This document shows, in pieces, positions 30,323 to 43,358 of a DNA stretch of 64,000 nucleotides. Below the pieces are notes generated by a model, which was not told the origin of the DNA, did not search any database, and saw only the letters and a program-made list of their open reading frames with translations. The position numbers and the translations under genes are program-made. How positions within the stretch are numbered: the first letter of the stretch is position 1; every line of letters starts with the position of its first letter. This DNA comes from Planococcus citri (taxonomy: Eukaryota > Arthropoda > Insecta > Hemiptera > Pseudococcidae): contig NC_088678.1 of assembly GCF_950023065.1 (NCBI RefSeq), forward strand, positions 12,390,580-12,454,579, read 5' to 3'.

Positions 30323-30970
30323 CTGTAATTTGAATTTTTTTTTTACGGTATTATAGTGCCACCGAAAGGACCTCTATCGTATGGTAAATTAGCTGGAAAT
30401 CTATGCATAAGATGTCTATAAAATTTGCTAAAAATTCTCTGATTTTTTTTGTGATCATCCGTAAGATAATCAAAATTTTTACCAAAAAAATAGATTATCG
30501 AATAACAAAATTTTCAAATTTTTGACACCAATAGGCTATCCCTGGGCTATAATTTCAGCCAAATTCTTTGATTTTTTGCAGCTTGATTCCTTGGTTCGAT
30601 TTTTGTTGTAGTAGGTATTAAAATTTTGGAAAATTGGGAAAAGATTTTGTCCAGCGAGTATGATGACTTCTCTTCATCTTCTTTGACTTAGGTTTTGATT
30701 TTTATGCCATTTTCCATTTTACCCACACCTTTGAGATGGTACTTCCGAAAAGTGGTTTTCAGCTCCTTCAAGGATTTAAAGTCATCAATGTCATCATGTA
30801 TTGTTTTCTGTCACTGAAAATTTTTTTAAAATGTGGAACCTCCAAAATAAAATTCAAAAAATTTAAAAGAGCTCTGCTAATACTTGAGTATCCATGCAAA
30901 TTTTCAACATTAAAGACCCCTGCCCCCTGGTGGAAAAAACGAGGAGATCTTCGTAGAAATCGGATGAAAA

Positions 30971-33900
30971 AGAATGTTCGGATCTGATACATCTGATCTA
31001 GCCCAATTGAGCATATCTGCGCGGTCGGATCAGATCAGCTTTGAACAGATTTACATCGATCAAAAATCTAATCTGATTATATCTGAGAAAATCTGATTGG
31101 ATCTCGAGAATGTCCGAATTTGATGGATTTAATTTGATCCGCGGTTTGATTATTCAGGTCCATCCTGTTGGATCCGATCAAGTCTGAAGTGATCCAATCC
31201 GATCAAAACTCTGATTATATCTGCCAAGATCTAATTGGATTTGAGGAATGTCCGGATCTGATTGGATCTGATTCGCACTGATTAATCAGGTCTGCTCAAA
31301 TCTAATCAATCAACGCTCTGATCTGATCAGGAGAATGTCTAAATCTGATCAGCTCTGATCTGATTTAATCAAGCAAGATCCTGATCAGATCTATCAAATC
31401 TAGCTAGATAGTAGATCCAATCAGTTCTATCCTATTGGATCCGATCAAAACGGTAATAATGACCCTATCTGATGAGACCTGAGATCTGGTCAAGTCAAAT
31501 TAAATTGATCAAACCGTCCGGATCCGATCAAATTTCATCAGATCCAGTGATCATGTCTGCATTTGTTAGATTTTATTTTTGATTAATCAGGTCTACCCTG
31601 TTGGATCTGATCAAGTCTGAGATCTAATCCAATCAACACTCCTGATTGAGTGATTAGATCTGGTCAAATTCAATTGGATCAGAGAATGTCTGGATTTCTA
31701 TTTAAATCAGAAAAAAAACCATCTCCAGGCTTCCTATATTTTGCTCCGATCAAGTCTCCACTGATCAAATCTGATCAAAACTCTGATTGTATCTGCAAAG
31801 ATCTAATTGGATTTAGTGAATGTTCTGATCTGAATGGATCTGATCTGGGCTGATTAATCAGGTCTGCACAAATCTAATCAATCAAAGCTCTGATCTGATC
31901 AGGAGAATGTCTAAATCTGATCAGCTCTGATCTGATTTAATCAAGCAAGATCCTGATCAGATCTATTCAAATCTAGCTAGAATAGTAGATCCAATCAGTT
32001 CTATCCCATTGGATCCGATCAAAACGGTAATAATGACCCTATCTGATGAGACCTGAGAAGTGAGATCTGGTCAGGTCGAATTAAATCAATCGAACAGCCG
32101 GATCTTCTGATCAAATTTGATCAGATCCGGTGATCATGTCCGGATTTGATAGATTTTATTTGGCCAGGTTTGATTAATCAGGTCTGCCCTATTAGATTTA
32201 ATTAAGTCGGAACAAACTGATCTAATCCAATCAACACTTCTGATCAGACTTCTGATAAGATCTGATCAAATTCAATTGGATCAGCGAATAATGTCTAGAT
32301 TTCTATTTTAAATCAGGAAAAATCCATCTATGAGTCTCCTATATTGGATCTGATCAGGTCTCAACTGATCCGATCCGATCTGATCAAAACTCTTATATCT
32401 GCGAAGATCTAATTGAACTTAAGTAATGTCCGGATCTGATTGGATCTTATCTGGTTTGATTAATCAGGTCTGCACAAATCTAATTAATCAAAGCTCTGAT
32501 CTGATAAGGAGAATGTCTGAATCTGATCAGCTCTTATCTGGTCTAACCAACCAAGATCCTGATCAGATCTATTCAAATCTGACTAAATCCAGTCAGTTCT
32601 GTCCTATTGGATCCGATCACAACATTAATATGACCATATCTGATGAGAACTGAGACGTGAGATCTGGTCAGGTTGAATTAAATCAATCGAACCGCCGGGA
32701 TCAGGTGATCATGTCCCGAATTGATAGATTTTATTTGATCAGGTTTGATTAATCACGTCTGCCCTATTGGATTTAATCAAGACTGAACTGATCTAATTCA
32801 ATCAACACTTCTGATAAGATCTGATCAAATTCAATTGGATCAGAGAATGTCTAGATTTCTATTTTAAATCAGGAAAAATCCATCTAGGTATGGGTGTCCT
32901 ATATTAGATCTGATGAGGTCTCAACTGATCCGATCCGATCAAAACTCAGATTGTATCTGCGAAGATCTAATTGGGCTTAAGTAATGCCCGGATCTGATGG
33001 GATCTGATCTGGTTTGATTAATGAGGTCTGCCCAGATCCAATTCAATCAAAACTCTGATCTGATTCTTATTGGATCCGATCACAGCTTTAATATAAATGA
33101 TCATAACTGATAGTGATAAGACCTGTTCAGAATTTCAGATCTGGTCAAGTTGAATTGAATTGATCGAATCCGAATCTGATCAAATTTGATCAGATCCGGT
33201 GATCAAACTAAGTACATCAAAATCCACAGAATTAATGAGGAAACAAAGAAAGAAAGCTGAGTAAAATTTTGCAGAAATTGCTTTAAAATTTCTTGGAATG
33301 TCATGAAAACAAATCAGCAACTGAATATCATTCTACTCCTAACAGAAAATTATTGGATCTCGTCAGATGTGATCAGATCCAAACATTCCATGGGTTCAAT
33401 ATTTGACCTGACCAAATGTGACCATCAAATCGATGTTTTTATAGGATTAGATCCACTGTTCAGTCCTGATCAGATGGTTCTGATCTATTCAGTCCTGATC
33501 AGATGGTTCTGATCTGTTCAGTCCTGATCAGATGAGTCTTATCTGATCAGAGTCTTGGTCACATTAAATTCGTTCAGACCTGATCAGATGTAATCAACCC
33601 TCCCTCTCCCCTCCCCCAGGTTTATAAAAAATTGCCAAAACCTAGAAATATTCTACAAAAATGCCTCAAGTCGCAGTAATACTGTTCAGAATTTTGAATT
33701 TAATTATCATCAATCTGCCGATCAATGTCTTTGCCAATATGACATCAATTTTCATCCAATTGTATGTATGTATTACCTATGATTTTGTTCAATAAATTAC
33801 TGGTAGTTTTTAGTTTTTTTAAAATAATTTTTAATCACACTTTGTGTAATTTTTGCAAAATTTTATTTCATTCTCTTCCTATATTTAAGCATTTTTTTTA

Positions 33901-34680
33901 TTTTTTTTATTACCATTTAATAATGGTTTTTATGTTATTTTAGACACTTTTTCTAAATTTTTACTTGATGATTTTGAAAATGTTTCATTATTCAGTAACT
34001 TTTTCATCATTTTTATGAGAATTCAGTGACTTTATTTCCATATTAAGTTAATCACAATTTATTTCATGTAACATTCAGAAAAATGTTTATTTTTTTGCAA
34101 TTTAATTCTTAGTTGTTTGTAACTTTCTGCAATTTTCTGTTATTTCAGACATTTTTGCAACACTGTGCCCAAGTTTTTCAATATTTTATCAACTTTCAAC
34201 CATCGTTAATCTTCGTTTTCAGGGGAAAATGATTTTCAATCTGATCAGTTCTGAACAGATCTAATCCGATCAGCACTCTGATTTGATTAAATCTGGTCAG
34301 ATCCGGTTGATCTGCGAAGGAATGTCAGGATCTGATCAGATTTGATTTGGTCTGGATCAATGGTGGGGGGGGGGGAGTCGAATCAAACCATAAACCTAGG
34401 TACCTACTATCTTCTTTTGAATCTAAAACTGATCTGATCCTATCAATACTTCTGATCAAATCTGATCAGATTAGGTCAGGTCAAGGTCAAATTGAATCTA
34501 TAGAATGTTCGGATCTGATCAGATCTGTTCTGATTAGGTCAGGTCTTTTCAATTGGGTCTAATTTGGTCGGAACAGATAAATAATTGGTCTAGAGAATGT
34601 CTGGATCTGATCTGATCAAATCTGATTAATCAAGTCTGAACAGCTCTAATCTGATTTAAACTGATCTGACCTGATCTGAT
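30971..34680. repeat. GATC-rich satellite with about 0.57-0.6-kb higher-order repeat
   Basis: Dense degenerate repetition of words such as TCTGATCAGATC, CTGATC, GATCCGATC and GAATGTC(T/C)(G/A)GAT. A longer unit recurs: the block containing CAAGATCCTGATCAGATCTA is found near 31373, 31945 (572 bp on) and 32551 (606 bp on), each followed by CCAATCAGTTCT or a variant and TCTGATGAGA. Non-repeat AT-rich DNA interrupts it at about 33200-33350 and 33600-34230. It ends near 34680. Short open frames in it are by-products. Confidence 0.8.
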
Positions 34681-35040
34681 TCAAAGCAATTTTTGCAAAA
34701 TTTTTCTGATGCAAAGTAAAAAATGACAATTTTTGTAAGTAAGAAACCCGCAATCAGTTTGGTCCCAGCCCCCTCAGGGGTGGGTGGGGGGAGAACTTCT
34801 ATTATTTTCACATTGTCTTGAGGTAGGTACTCAACTTTAGCATCGCATTCCTCCAAAGCTATGACACTTCGATCAAAACTGATTCCACAGTTCGAAAGAG
34901 CATTACATTTTGAACTTTTTAAGCACTTTGAAATTTTCATAAGTTGAAAGTTGAACTTTCAAATTGAAAGTTCAAATTTTAAAATGGCGCTGTAAGTGAG
35001 AGCTACCATTTAAAATTCTGAAAAAATGTCCAAAGATATA

Positions 35041-35560
35041 CCTTTTTATGCTTTTTCCGACTATTTAATTTTCGAGATGAGATTTTCTGATGGAGGGGGA
35101 GCACCCTCTCCCCCAAATTTGGGTGAAACTTTCAAAAATACATCTGGGGCATGTGATATATCGAATTGTATGTTTTTAGTGACGCTGAACACGAATATGA
35201 AGTCAGATTTTTGATTGGACCCCATCCGGGGCCCCCAGCACCTCCCCAAATGGGGTAAAAGTACAAAAAAGTGTTTTATTTGTGCGACACATGAAATAGT
35301 ATGTTTTTGATGACGCTGAATACGAATATGACGTCAGATTTTTGATTGCTGGACCTCATCCACGGCCCCCAGCACCTCCCCAAATGGGGTAAAAGTACAA
35401 AAAAGTCTTTTGTTCGTGTGACACATGAAATAGTATGTTTTTGGTGACGCTGAACATTTTTGATTGAACCTCATCCACGTCCCCAAGCACCTTTCCAAAG
35501 GTCGTAACTTTAAAAAAATGGTTTCATTCGTGTGACGATATCGCTGAACACGAATGTAGC
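35041..35560. repeat. Tandem array, about 132-bp unit, locus 1
   Basis: The anchor GTATGTTTTT(A/G)(G/A)TGACGCTGAA occurs at 35168, 35299 and 35433 (131 and 134 bp apart). Each unit has CAGCACCTCCCCAAATGGGG-like sequence and GACACATGAAATA. The same family forms the array at 52960-53560. The minus-strand open frames here are produced by the repeat. Confidence 0.75.
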
Positions 35561-35698
35561 CTTTTTTGGTCGAATTGATATGGGATGACCCTTTCATTAA
35601 TTTGAGACTCATCCCATACTCACAAAATTTAATTTTATCAACTTTCGAGGTGCTCATCTCAAGAACCTTGGAGTTTCTGGGCATACACTCACTCATAC

Positions 35699-35818
35699 TT
35701 GGTCGCAATCAGAGTCAATTCGAGTACTGTCTATTAGATTAGCAGCTCCTTTTTCAGAGTACCAAGAAATTGAGAAAATCGCAGCTAAAACAATGCAGAA
35801 AATCTCTCGAGGTTTCAT
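35699..35818 (-). CDS. Possible signal-peptide exon
   Basis: ATG at 35818 opens a 40-residue segment, starting MKPREIFCIVLAAIFSISWY, with a hydrophobic core like a secretory signal, followed by a hydrophilic part ending DSDCDQ at a good donor, CAA|GTATGAG (35699/35698). It could be the first coding exon of the Cys-rich gene 5.4 kb downstream on the same strand. However, it ends in phase 0 while the first recovered exon at 30322 needs phase 1, so another exon would have to lie between them. It may instead belong to an unseen gene. Confidence 0.4.
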
Positions 35819-36494
35819 TTTCCTCCTCCCTCCCTCCTTCAAAAACTCACCATCCGAATATATTGAATGTATCATCATTAAACTTTCGAGTAGGTACCAT
35901 GGTTGTTTAAAATGTGACCACACCACTTCGGTGGAATAATTCCACACACACGATTGGTTCCTTCAAACAAGAAAATACCACCTTTTCCACTCTAATGTTC
36001 AATATGTTGCATATTTCTCTTACGCAGGTGACACGCAATCATCCCCTAGAGGTAAATAATAGGCAATTTATTCGTCATATATGTCCACATAGTCGTATAC
36101 TCTACACCAATTCCACGCAGCAAAATAGCGAAATTTCGTTCCACGAATTTTATCCATCGAGCTTCATCGAGGTAGAAATTTTTTCGCAATTTGTACCTAT
36201 GTACATAGTACATACAAGAACAAGGTTGAAAGCACGATGAAATAAGACATTGAAAAGTAAGATTTTATCGAAGAAAATTGTTCTCCAGGGTGAATAAAAG
36301 TATTGCTGATAAAAGCCTAGTCGTAAATATACCGTTCAAGGTGCGCATATAAAGCCTTATACATACCTATATAAAGTTGCAAGTCGAAAGTTTTATGTTC
36401 TGTTAACGAAGTAATACACGAGAATCTACGATATACAATACAGTTAGGTACGCGTAAAATTTCGGCAGACTTTACGACGAGTTATTTTTCAATT

Positions 36495-36850
36495 TTTATT
36501 GACGTTTTAGCGAAACAATAAGCGATGAGACTGAGAGTAGAACGAGAATGCGGAAAGGGGAGAGGAGATTCAACCTGGTACGTATAAAATGAGTAAATAT
36601 TTCGACGTCGACGTCGTCTTTGGGTTTGCTTTTCGTTTTCGTTAGGTAGGTATTTTCGATGATGAAGGTAAAATTGCGATTACCTCTAGTATACGAATTG
36701 GAAAATGGTACTTGAGAGAAATCGACGAACGAGATACCTACGTATACATAGAGAAATGAAAGAAGAAAGATATAAAGCGAATAACTAAAAATAAGGGAAG
36801 CGTATAATCGAAAAAACATGTAAGAAGAAGCAATCTAATATCATATGATA
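36495..36850 (-). other. 3' UTR of the secreted-precursor gene
   Basis: Downstream of the TAG stop at 36851-36853 on the minus strand. AATAAA on that strand (plus TTTATT at 36495-36500) is the likely polyadenylation signal, about 350 bp past the stop. A 107-residue minus-strand open frame here (36496-36819) has no recognisable features and I take it as non-coding. Confidence 0.45.
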
Positions 36851-38250
36851 CTAACTGGAGTGGTGATGTTGTGCCATATCATCGACTGTGAACTTTTTCC
36901 TTCTGGTATCGTCGAATAATTCCTTTCGCAATTTTTCTAAATTATACGCAGCTGCTAGCTCATTTATAACGTTCTCTCTGAATCGTTGAATTTCTCTAGG
37001 ATCTGTGATACCTTCGTGGGCTCCGGTGTATTTAAGCACGTTATCAATTATTAAATCTTCGGCTGTACGTAAATCTTCGTCGGTCTCGAGCTGCTCGTGG
37101 CCTGCGCCATGTTTTACATTTCGTTTGGGAAAATATCGATATTCGGAGCCTCGATTGTTAAAAGCTGAATTTCGAACACTTTGCAGGATATAATTTTGAA
37201 TATATTGATCGAGCAGTACGTCATTTTTACGTTGGTCTTTTTGTAGCTCGGATCTCTTTTGCGATCGTTTATCTACTCCGAAGTAGTTGGACCAGTCGAC
37301 TGATTTTTTCTTGATGTTTAAAGGTTTTTGGGACTTTAGATCGACTGGTAATTCTTTTTGACCTTTTGGTAAGACTTCTTTGACTGGTCTGTATTTATCT
37401 GGTTTGCCACTGTCTGCTTTTTTGGGCGATGATTTGGTTTTATTAGATGAGGGTGATTTGGTAACTTGTGCTGGTTTAATCGTCGAGTTGATTTTATCAG
37501 TGCTCGATGGAGGAGATGGTTTATCTTCTACGGCTGATCTTTTCTGTATAAGGAATCTTTCGTTATTTCTATCTGGTGTATTGCTTCCTAACCAGTACCT
37601 TTTACCTCTGGAGGATCTTTTTGGTTCATCCCTACTACTAGAGATGGTTTTAATGGGAAATTCTTGATCGGGCAACACGTATTCGTAATACCCACTGGGA
37701 TCTTTATCGTTTAAGAATTTCAGGAATCCTTCTACGTCTTCGTTAGTTATACTCTCGGGATCGAAGTCCTGTCCCGTCGAGTCTCGGTATTTCTCCAGCA
37801 ATGAGTTGAAAGCTTGCAGGTAGTCTTCAGCTTCATCCGAGTCGTCAGCCTCGTATGATTTAACTAGTCTGGTGTGCGATCTTGGTTTGGTTTTGGCGCG
37901 TTCGCGAAAGGGCGATGGAGGTAAAAATAAGCTTTCTTCTTGGTCCCCGTTGGCGTACAGGTTTTGCAGGTTTTCTGGTATTTCGGAGAATTCGCGTTCG
38001 CGAAAAAATGACTTTTTCTGTGGTCTGGAACGCGATGATGATGATGATGATGATGGTGGTGGAGGTGGTTGCGAGTCTTCGTCTGTTTCGAGGATGTCTA
38101 ACATTAGACGTTCGAGGAGTCTTTCTTTGAGTTCTTTTTGGTATTCTTCGGTGTCTAAGTCGGGTGTGCGGTCTTCTTCGTAGTATCGGTGAGGCTTCGA
38201 AGGCGGTCGTGATGTGTAAGGATAGCCGATTGGCTCGCGATTCGAGATAT
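36851..38250 (-). CDS. Exon 2 of the secreted-precursor gene (residues 74-539)
   Basis: 1400-bp terminal exon. It contains all the dibasic sites and a C-terminal stretch, about residues 470-510, of regular charged/hydrophobic spacing (AEDLIIDNVLKYTG, VINELAAAYNLEKLRKEL) likely to be helical. It ends in a His-rich tail. The plus-strand frames opposite it are shadows. Confidence 0.85.
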
Positions 38251-41200
38251 CTGTGGACAAAGTGAAGGATTAGGATTAGGTTTTTGTTGTTTGGTAGATT
38301 GAGAGTGAGATTTTTAGAGGCAAATGAGAATTAGGTTGAATTCGAGTCTTAGATTTGAAAAAAAAAAAACATGAATACTTTTTTGCTCAAAATTAATTTC
38401 AAGAACTCGAAAGGATTTTTCCCAGGGATTCAATAGTCAGCCAAAATGATAGAAAATTATAGCATCAAACACACAAATCAACCTGACGAACCAAGAATTC
38501 GTCGAAGTTTTTTCCAATTTCAAAGCAGTCAAACAAATTAATACAGTCGACTCAAAATATTCATCAACTTTTTTCCAAATTTTTGAAATATTAGTAATTT
38601 AATCTTGATATATGAAAGAGTAAGGTTAAGGCAATTCCAGGTATCTAGAATATTTTTCAGAAAAACTTTCACAAAGTCCGACTCTCTAACATTCTGCCAA
38701 AGATTGAGATTTATCAATTTTTTTTTTAAACCCTACTTTGTATCGAAAATTTTGCAAATTCATTTTCAAGTTGAAAAATAAATTCATGTCAAAATAAATT
38801 TGATTGGTCTTGAAAAAAAAATCGTGCAAGAAAAATTGCCTGCTCAGTTTGTCGTAAATACGCATGTTTAAAAAATTATGTATAATAAATTGCATAATCA
38901 GTTCGCCGTAAATATGTTCTTATTATTTTTTATTTCAACAATACGATGAAAATGTACTTTTACGACAACATAAACGTGAGTTTACGAGGACCTTCCTTGT
39001 CCAACCCATTTTTTCCCCCTCAACACGGGCCAATGTCTTCCACTTTTACACATTTTTTATTTTTTTACGTTTCCTATTGTGATTTCTTGCGAAATTTGCA
39101 AAATTTGCAAAATTTGAAGGTTCTGCCTGGAAGTAGATAGAACAAATCGGTCTGTGGAATTTTAAAGAGAAAAAATTATAAGAAATGAAGATTCAGTAGG
39201 TAATTAAAATTTATAAAATTTTAGGATTGGAACTTCCAAGATTGAAGCTCAAATACATATTTTAAAAGAATGTAGGTATAATTACAGTTGAAAGTTACTT
39301 TCTTGAAAATTTGGAAAAACTACGTTAAATGGACGTTTTAAGATTAATTTTTTTTTTTACTGCCAAACTAATTTTTCAAAAGGAATTCATGAAATCCTTC
39401 GAGAAAATACGTGCTCCACCATTTTGATCAAAATGTATTTTTTGGATACAAGCCCCAAATGCTGTTTTAGGTCCCTCTCCCACCCCGCAGGGATCCAGAT
39501 GAAAAAAATACCCCGAAAACTCCAGACTCTTGCTTATAAAAAGTTAAAACTTTGCTTACTTATGGGAGTTCTTAAAGGCATTAATTTCATTTTTCTTTTT
39601 TGACCATTTGACACGATCAAGACTCGAAATTGGCTTCAAAGGAGAGGAGGAAAGGAGAGTTACATAAAACCAAAATTTTTCAAAAAATATACCTACATCA
39701 TTGGTACCTATACCAAATTAATGGATACGTAGGTACCTGCAAACAAAAAAAATCTGCCTAAAAATGTCATTGAGTGGGACTAAAAAAATACGCAATTTCA
39801 ATCTTGAAACAGGAATCATTATAATTATCTTCATCACCTTCTTTGATATCATCATCTTCGATAAGGAATTTTTGAATTTCATACCTCCTTCTCCCCATCT
39901 TTATGGGATTATTTTTGGGCTATGGAGAAAATGATTGAAATCAGCGTCCTCAATACCTCATATTATAGGTACTCGTGTAACATTCTTCAAAACTTTTTGA
40001 ATTTTTACCCCCCCCCCCTCTCCCTCCCCATTCCCACAAAAATGGGTTTGTTGTTGGACTACATGGGGCAAATAGTTGGTGAAATTTGAAATCTGCTTCA
40101 TCAAAAACTTATAAATCGGTACAAGGGAGGACTGTCTTTGACTTTTCTTTTGGAAAATTGGAGGAGAGTTCGAGAAAACGTTGCAGGGGACCTCAAAATG
40201 CTGCAGATAAGCAGAATTTTGGGTGCCCAACTTTTATAATCACTTTTCTACTGGGGTTTCAAATTTTAAAATTTATATTAAAATTGAAAAAAAACAAGTT
40301 TTTTTGAAAAAAATAATATTTTGTGACAATTGATTATTTATTATTAGGTACATATATCTGCTTATGAAGCACCTAATGAAAACCTTTTTCGAATTTTTTT
40401 CACTTTTCTAGAGGTTTTGCATGACTTACAAAAATGATACGATTTTGGACCTGCATATATTACAAACTTGTGTAGAATGACCTACCTACTTAAAAAGATT
40501 GAAAAAACATCAAAAACGTTTTTTTATATTATGCAAGTGGATAAGTACTTGAATACTGAATTTTTCGGAAAAAGTAGAATACAGCCCACTCAATTAATAA
40601 TATGTACATAACCCATATTGCATTTTTCAACATTTTGCATTCGTAGGTCATTTTTTAGAACAAATCCCTTCATTTTTTTCCTAAAATGGACAAAAATGGG
40701 CTAAAAGGGACAATTGGAGGTGAAAATACTTGCTTCTCGCCAAGTTTCGATCATTCACAGCTCCTTCTATTTTGAAGATAAGCTAAGCAAGGAAATTGTT
40801 TTTTATTTTTGGCTGTTTTCAACTAAATTTTTTTAACCTTGCAAGGGATTGATACTACCAAAGATCATTCCTGGAAATTTTTTTTGCATTTTTTTCATAA
40901 AATTAAAAATATTTTTCTAAATAGGAAAACCATCGCATTTACATTATAATGAAAATGACTGCTTAGACATTTTTTTCACACTTCAGGCCTTTTTTACCTC
41001 CACCGCCCCCCCTCAGCTTCAAAAAAATAAAGGATTGGTGCACATTCCAGCCAGTTGTTAAAACTACGTTCTATTACTTTCAAAACATTGAGGGATGGAC
41101 TGGCATGTGATGTTACCTGGCGATTGCTAGGAGCTCCAAGACTCCAAGAGACCCCCATGGGCTATGTTTAAATCAAAAAAATATACTGTTTTCACCTTCT

Positions 41201-43345
41201 CTGAACATGAATTTTCACAAGATTTTTTTTAATCAAGTACATTCAAATTGTAGAATTGTGTTGTTAAAAAGATAAACTCATCACAAAAAGCATTGTTTTT
41301 TACTTCTCAAAATACAAATTCTGAATTTTTTTGCTCTCACTTCACTTGGGCCTCTGTGTGTATTTAAAAAAAAAATTGAGATAGAACTAACTCTTCTGCC
41401 CTCGCTTTCCTCCAGTCAATTTCTATCTCTTTTCGAAACCCCCTCCCCCCCCCAAAAAAAAATTGAAGCTTCCATAAATTCAAAACGGAAAATAACAATT
41501 TTTTATATGCCCTAATGGAAAAATTCTCATTTCATCTTTATTTCACTTGAAAAATTTAACACTTTATTCAGCAAAATTGGCATTTTTTTCTCATAGCAAA
41601 TTTTTAGCCCCCCTCCTAAAAAAAAAACACCTCTAGTTTTGTTCATATCAGGTTGACCAATTTTTGCGAAATTTGAATAAAAACACAAAAACAAAAATCA
41701 ATTGTACAACTTGCATTCAAGTATCCAAACCTCAGAAGAAAACAGGACGAGGAAAACTCTTAGGTAGGAGGGGTTGAGGGGATCAAAATCCGCCTGGGGC
41801 CCCAAACGACTCAGTCTGCGCCTGAAAACATTGTGACAGAATGTTGGAATCTTTAGGTTCCTATCTGGGCCATTCCACGTCAATTTGACCAAGAAGTGAT
41901 GAGGGGGGAGGGAGGGGGTCAGCAATTTTTTTGAAATTTTTCCCGTGGAAAGACCTTCCGAAGGGATGACCAATGGTGCAAATTGCAGCTCTCTAGTCTT
42001 TTTTCAAAGGCTGCTAGGGGGTGTCAAAGTTTTCAGTGAACTTGAAATATCATCCAATTCAGCAGTGGATTACTCGATAACCGCGATACCTATCAAAATG
42101 GAATTTTTTCCAATAGTTAGGGGTTTTGAAAGGCTTTTTGGTGATATCATAAAAATCAGTGTTGCCACTTTTTTTCGTACAAAAAATTAGCTCGAAAAGT
42201 TTCAAAACGTAGTTTTCATATCGTTCCGACTCTTCCAAAATTCCGAAAAAAAAATATTATGGACAACTTTTCATGCTGAACAACATATTAAAAAATTGAG
42301 ATAGCATTATGTCGTAAAGTCGATTTAAAAAAATTGAAAGTTTGCGAAAAAATGCGATTTTTTGATTGAAAACATGAAAAAAAGTTTTGAGTGGTAAAGT
42401 TGGCCCATTTGACCCCTATTTTTACGTATCCATTGAAAAAGTTGAAAGAACTTTTTCACTCAATGAAATGAACTCACCACAAAAAAAAATCAAAACTCAA
42501 AAAATTAACAAATCTCAATTTTTTTGCTATGAGTGTGATTTTTATATAACTTTTCATGAAATACGTCAGAAAGAGGTCTAAATAAGACAACAGAATGAAT
42601 TTAAACTTTTTTTGATGTTTGGAATTGAAAATTGAATTTTTTCAAACTTTGATTTATTTTGTGATGAGTTCATTTCATGGAGTGGAAGGGTTTTTTCAAC
42701 TTTTTCAAAGGCTAGAGGGCTGCGATTTTCGCCATTGGTCATCACTTCAAAAGGTCTTTCTGCAGGAAAAATGTCAAAAAAATCGCAACCCCCCCCCCCT
42801 AACCACTTCTTGGTCGAATTAATGTGGAATGATTATCCATCTACATACAACTTTTCATTCGAGTTCAGATGAAAATTCTCAATTCCATTTTTGATGTTGT
42901 TTTCCAAAAAAAAAAATCATTGTATTATCTTACACATATAGGTACCTACCTAAGATACTTAAGTAATACATATTTCACTGGTTTTTCTTTCATTTATTTT
43001 TTAAATCATATTCTGGTCTCACCTACTTCAGTTTTGTATCGAATCAAAAGACAACGATTAACAGATACCTACCTACACTTTAAAATAATTTTTGAAGACT
43101 AAATAATCATCTCAAGTTTACTCACCATACTCTCTCGGCGGCGAATCTAAATACATTAATTCATCTTCGAACGGCACCTCCTTGTCCGCTTCTTTATTCG
43201 GTACAACGTAATAATTGCTAGCGGCGGCCAATTGTCGTTGGCGGTTCGCAATAGAATTTAAAGCGTTTCTTAAATTATCCTCTTCGACACAAAATCCGTG
43301 ACCGATTAATAATAGACTTAGCAAAGTAACTGGTAGATGTAACAT
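36851..43345 (-). CDS. Secreted precursor with dibasic sites, 539 residues, two coding exons
   Basis: Minus-strand exons 43345-43126 and 38250-36851 join across a 4.9-kb GT-AG intron (GAG TAT G|GTGAGT to TTTGTCCACAG|AT), phase 1, 539 codons plus TAG. The start is the ATG at 43345, just after a 3' splice site (TTTATGTTTCAG) and a 10-bp untranslated leader; an in-frame upstream ATG would lie inside the intron. Residues 1-19 (MLHLPVTLLSLLLIGHGFC) form a signal peptide. The rest is charged and Pro/Ser-rich, with a Pro-Ser run at about 134-146. Dibasic sites occur near residues 284, 290, 310, 401, 405, 449 and 523, including the GKR site preceding YWLGSNTPD and the segment SVDWSNYFGVDKR. This is the layout of a neuropeptide or granin-type prohormone processed in the secretory pathway. 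Family not recognised with certainty. Confidence 0.8.
38251..43125 (-). other. Intron of the secreted-precursor gene
   Basis: 4.9-kb intron. It contains a palindromic family C element (41866-42834) and otherwise AT-rich sequence with short C or G tracts (for example about 40009-40018). A TTTTTGCTCTCACTTCACTTGGGCC segment near 41328 recalls the TCGCTTCGCTC motifs in the element at 14981-16063. No exon was found in it. Confidence 0.55.
41866..42834. mobile_element. Palindromic element family C, copy 1
   Basis: Left GGGCCATTCCACGTCAA...ACCAAGAAG and right CTTCTTGGT...TTAATGTGGAATGA are inverted. Inner arms share TGACCCCTATTTTTACGTAT-type sequence and inverted CAAAACTTTTTTTCATG. It lies in the intron of the secreted-precursor gene. 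The arms are more diverged than in copy 3. Non-coding. Confidence 0.7.
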
Positions 43346-43355
43346 CTCTCTCGCT
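43126..43355 (-). CDS. Exon 1 (first coding exon) of the secreted-precursor gene
   Basis: Starts at 43355 after TTTATGTTTCAG, carries a 10-bp leader and ATG at 43345, and ends at the GTGAGT donor (43126/43125). It encodes the signal peptide and an acidic first segment ending in FEDELMYLDSPPREY. At least one more non-coding exon must lie upstream (above 43358), because an acceptor precedes this exon; I could not locate it. Confidence 0.8.
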
Positions 43356-43358
43356 CTG

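Noticed and set aside
35914..36240. 108-residue plus-strand frame
   Set aside because: No recognisable domain, signal peptide or splice context; composition like the surrounding DNA.
36496..36819. 107-residue minus-strand frame
   Set aside because: Located in the 3' untranslated part of the secreted-precursor gene and hydrophobic/low-complexity without domain.
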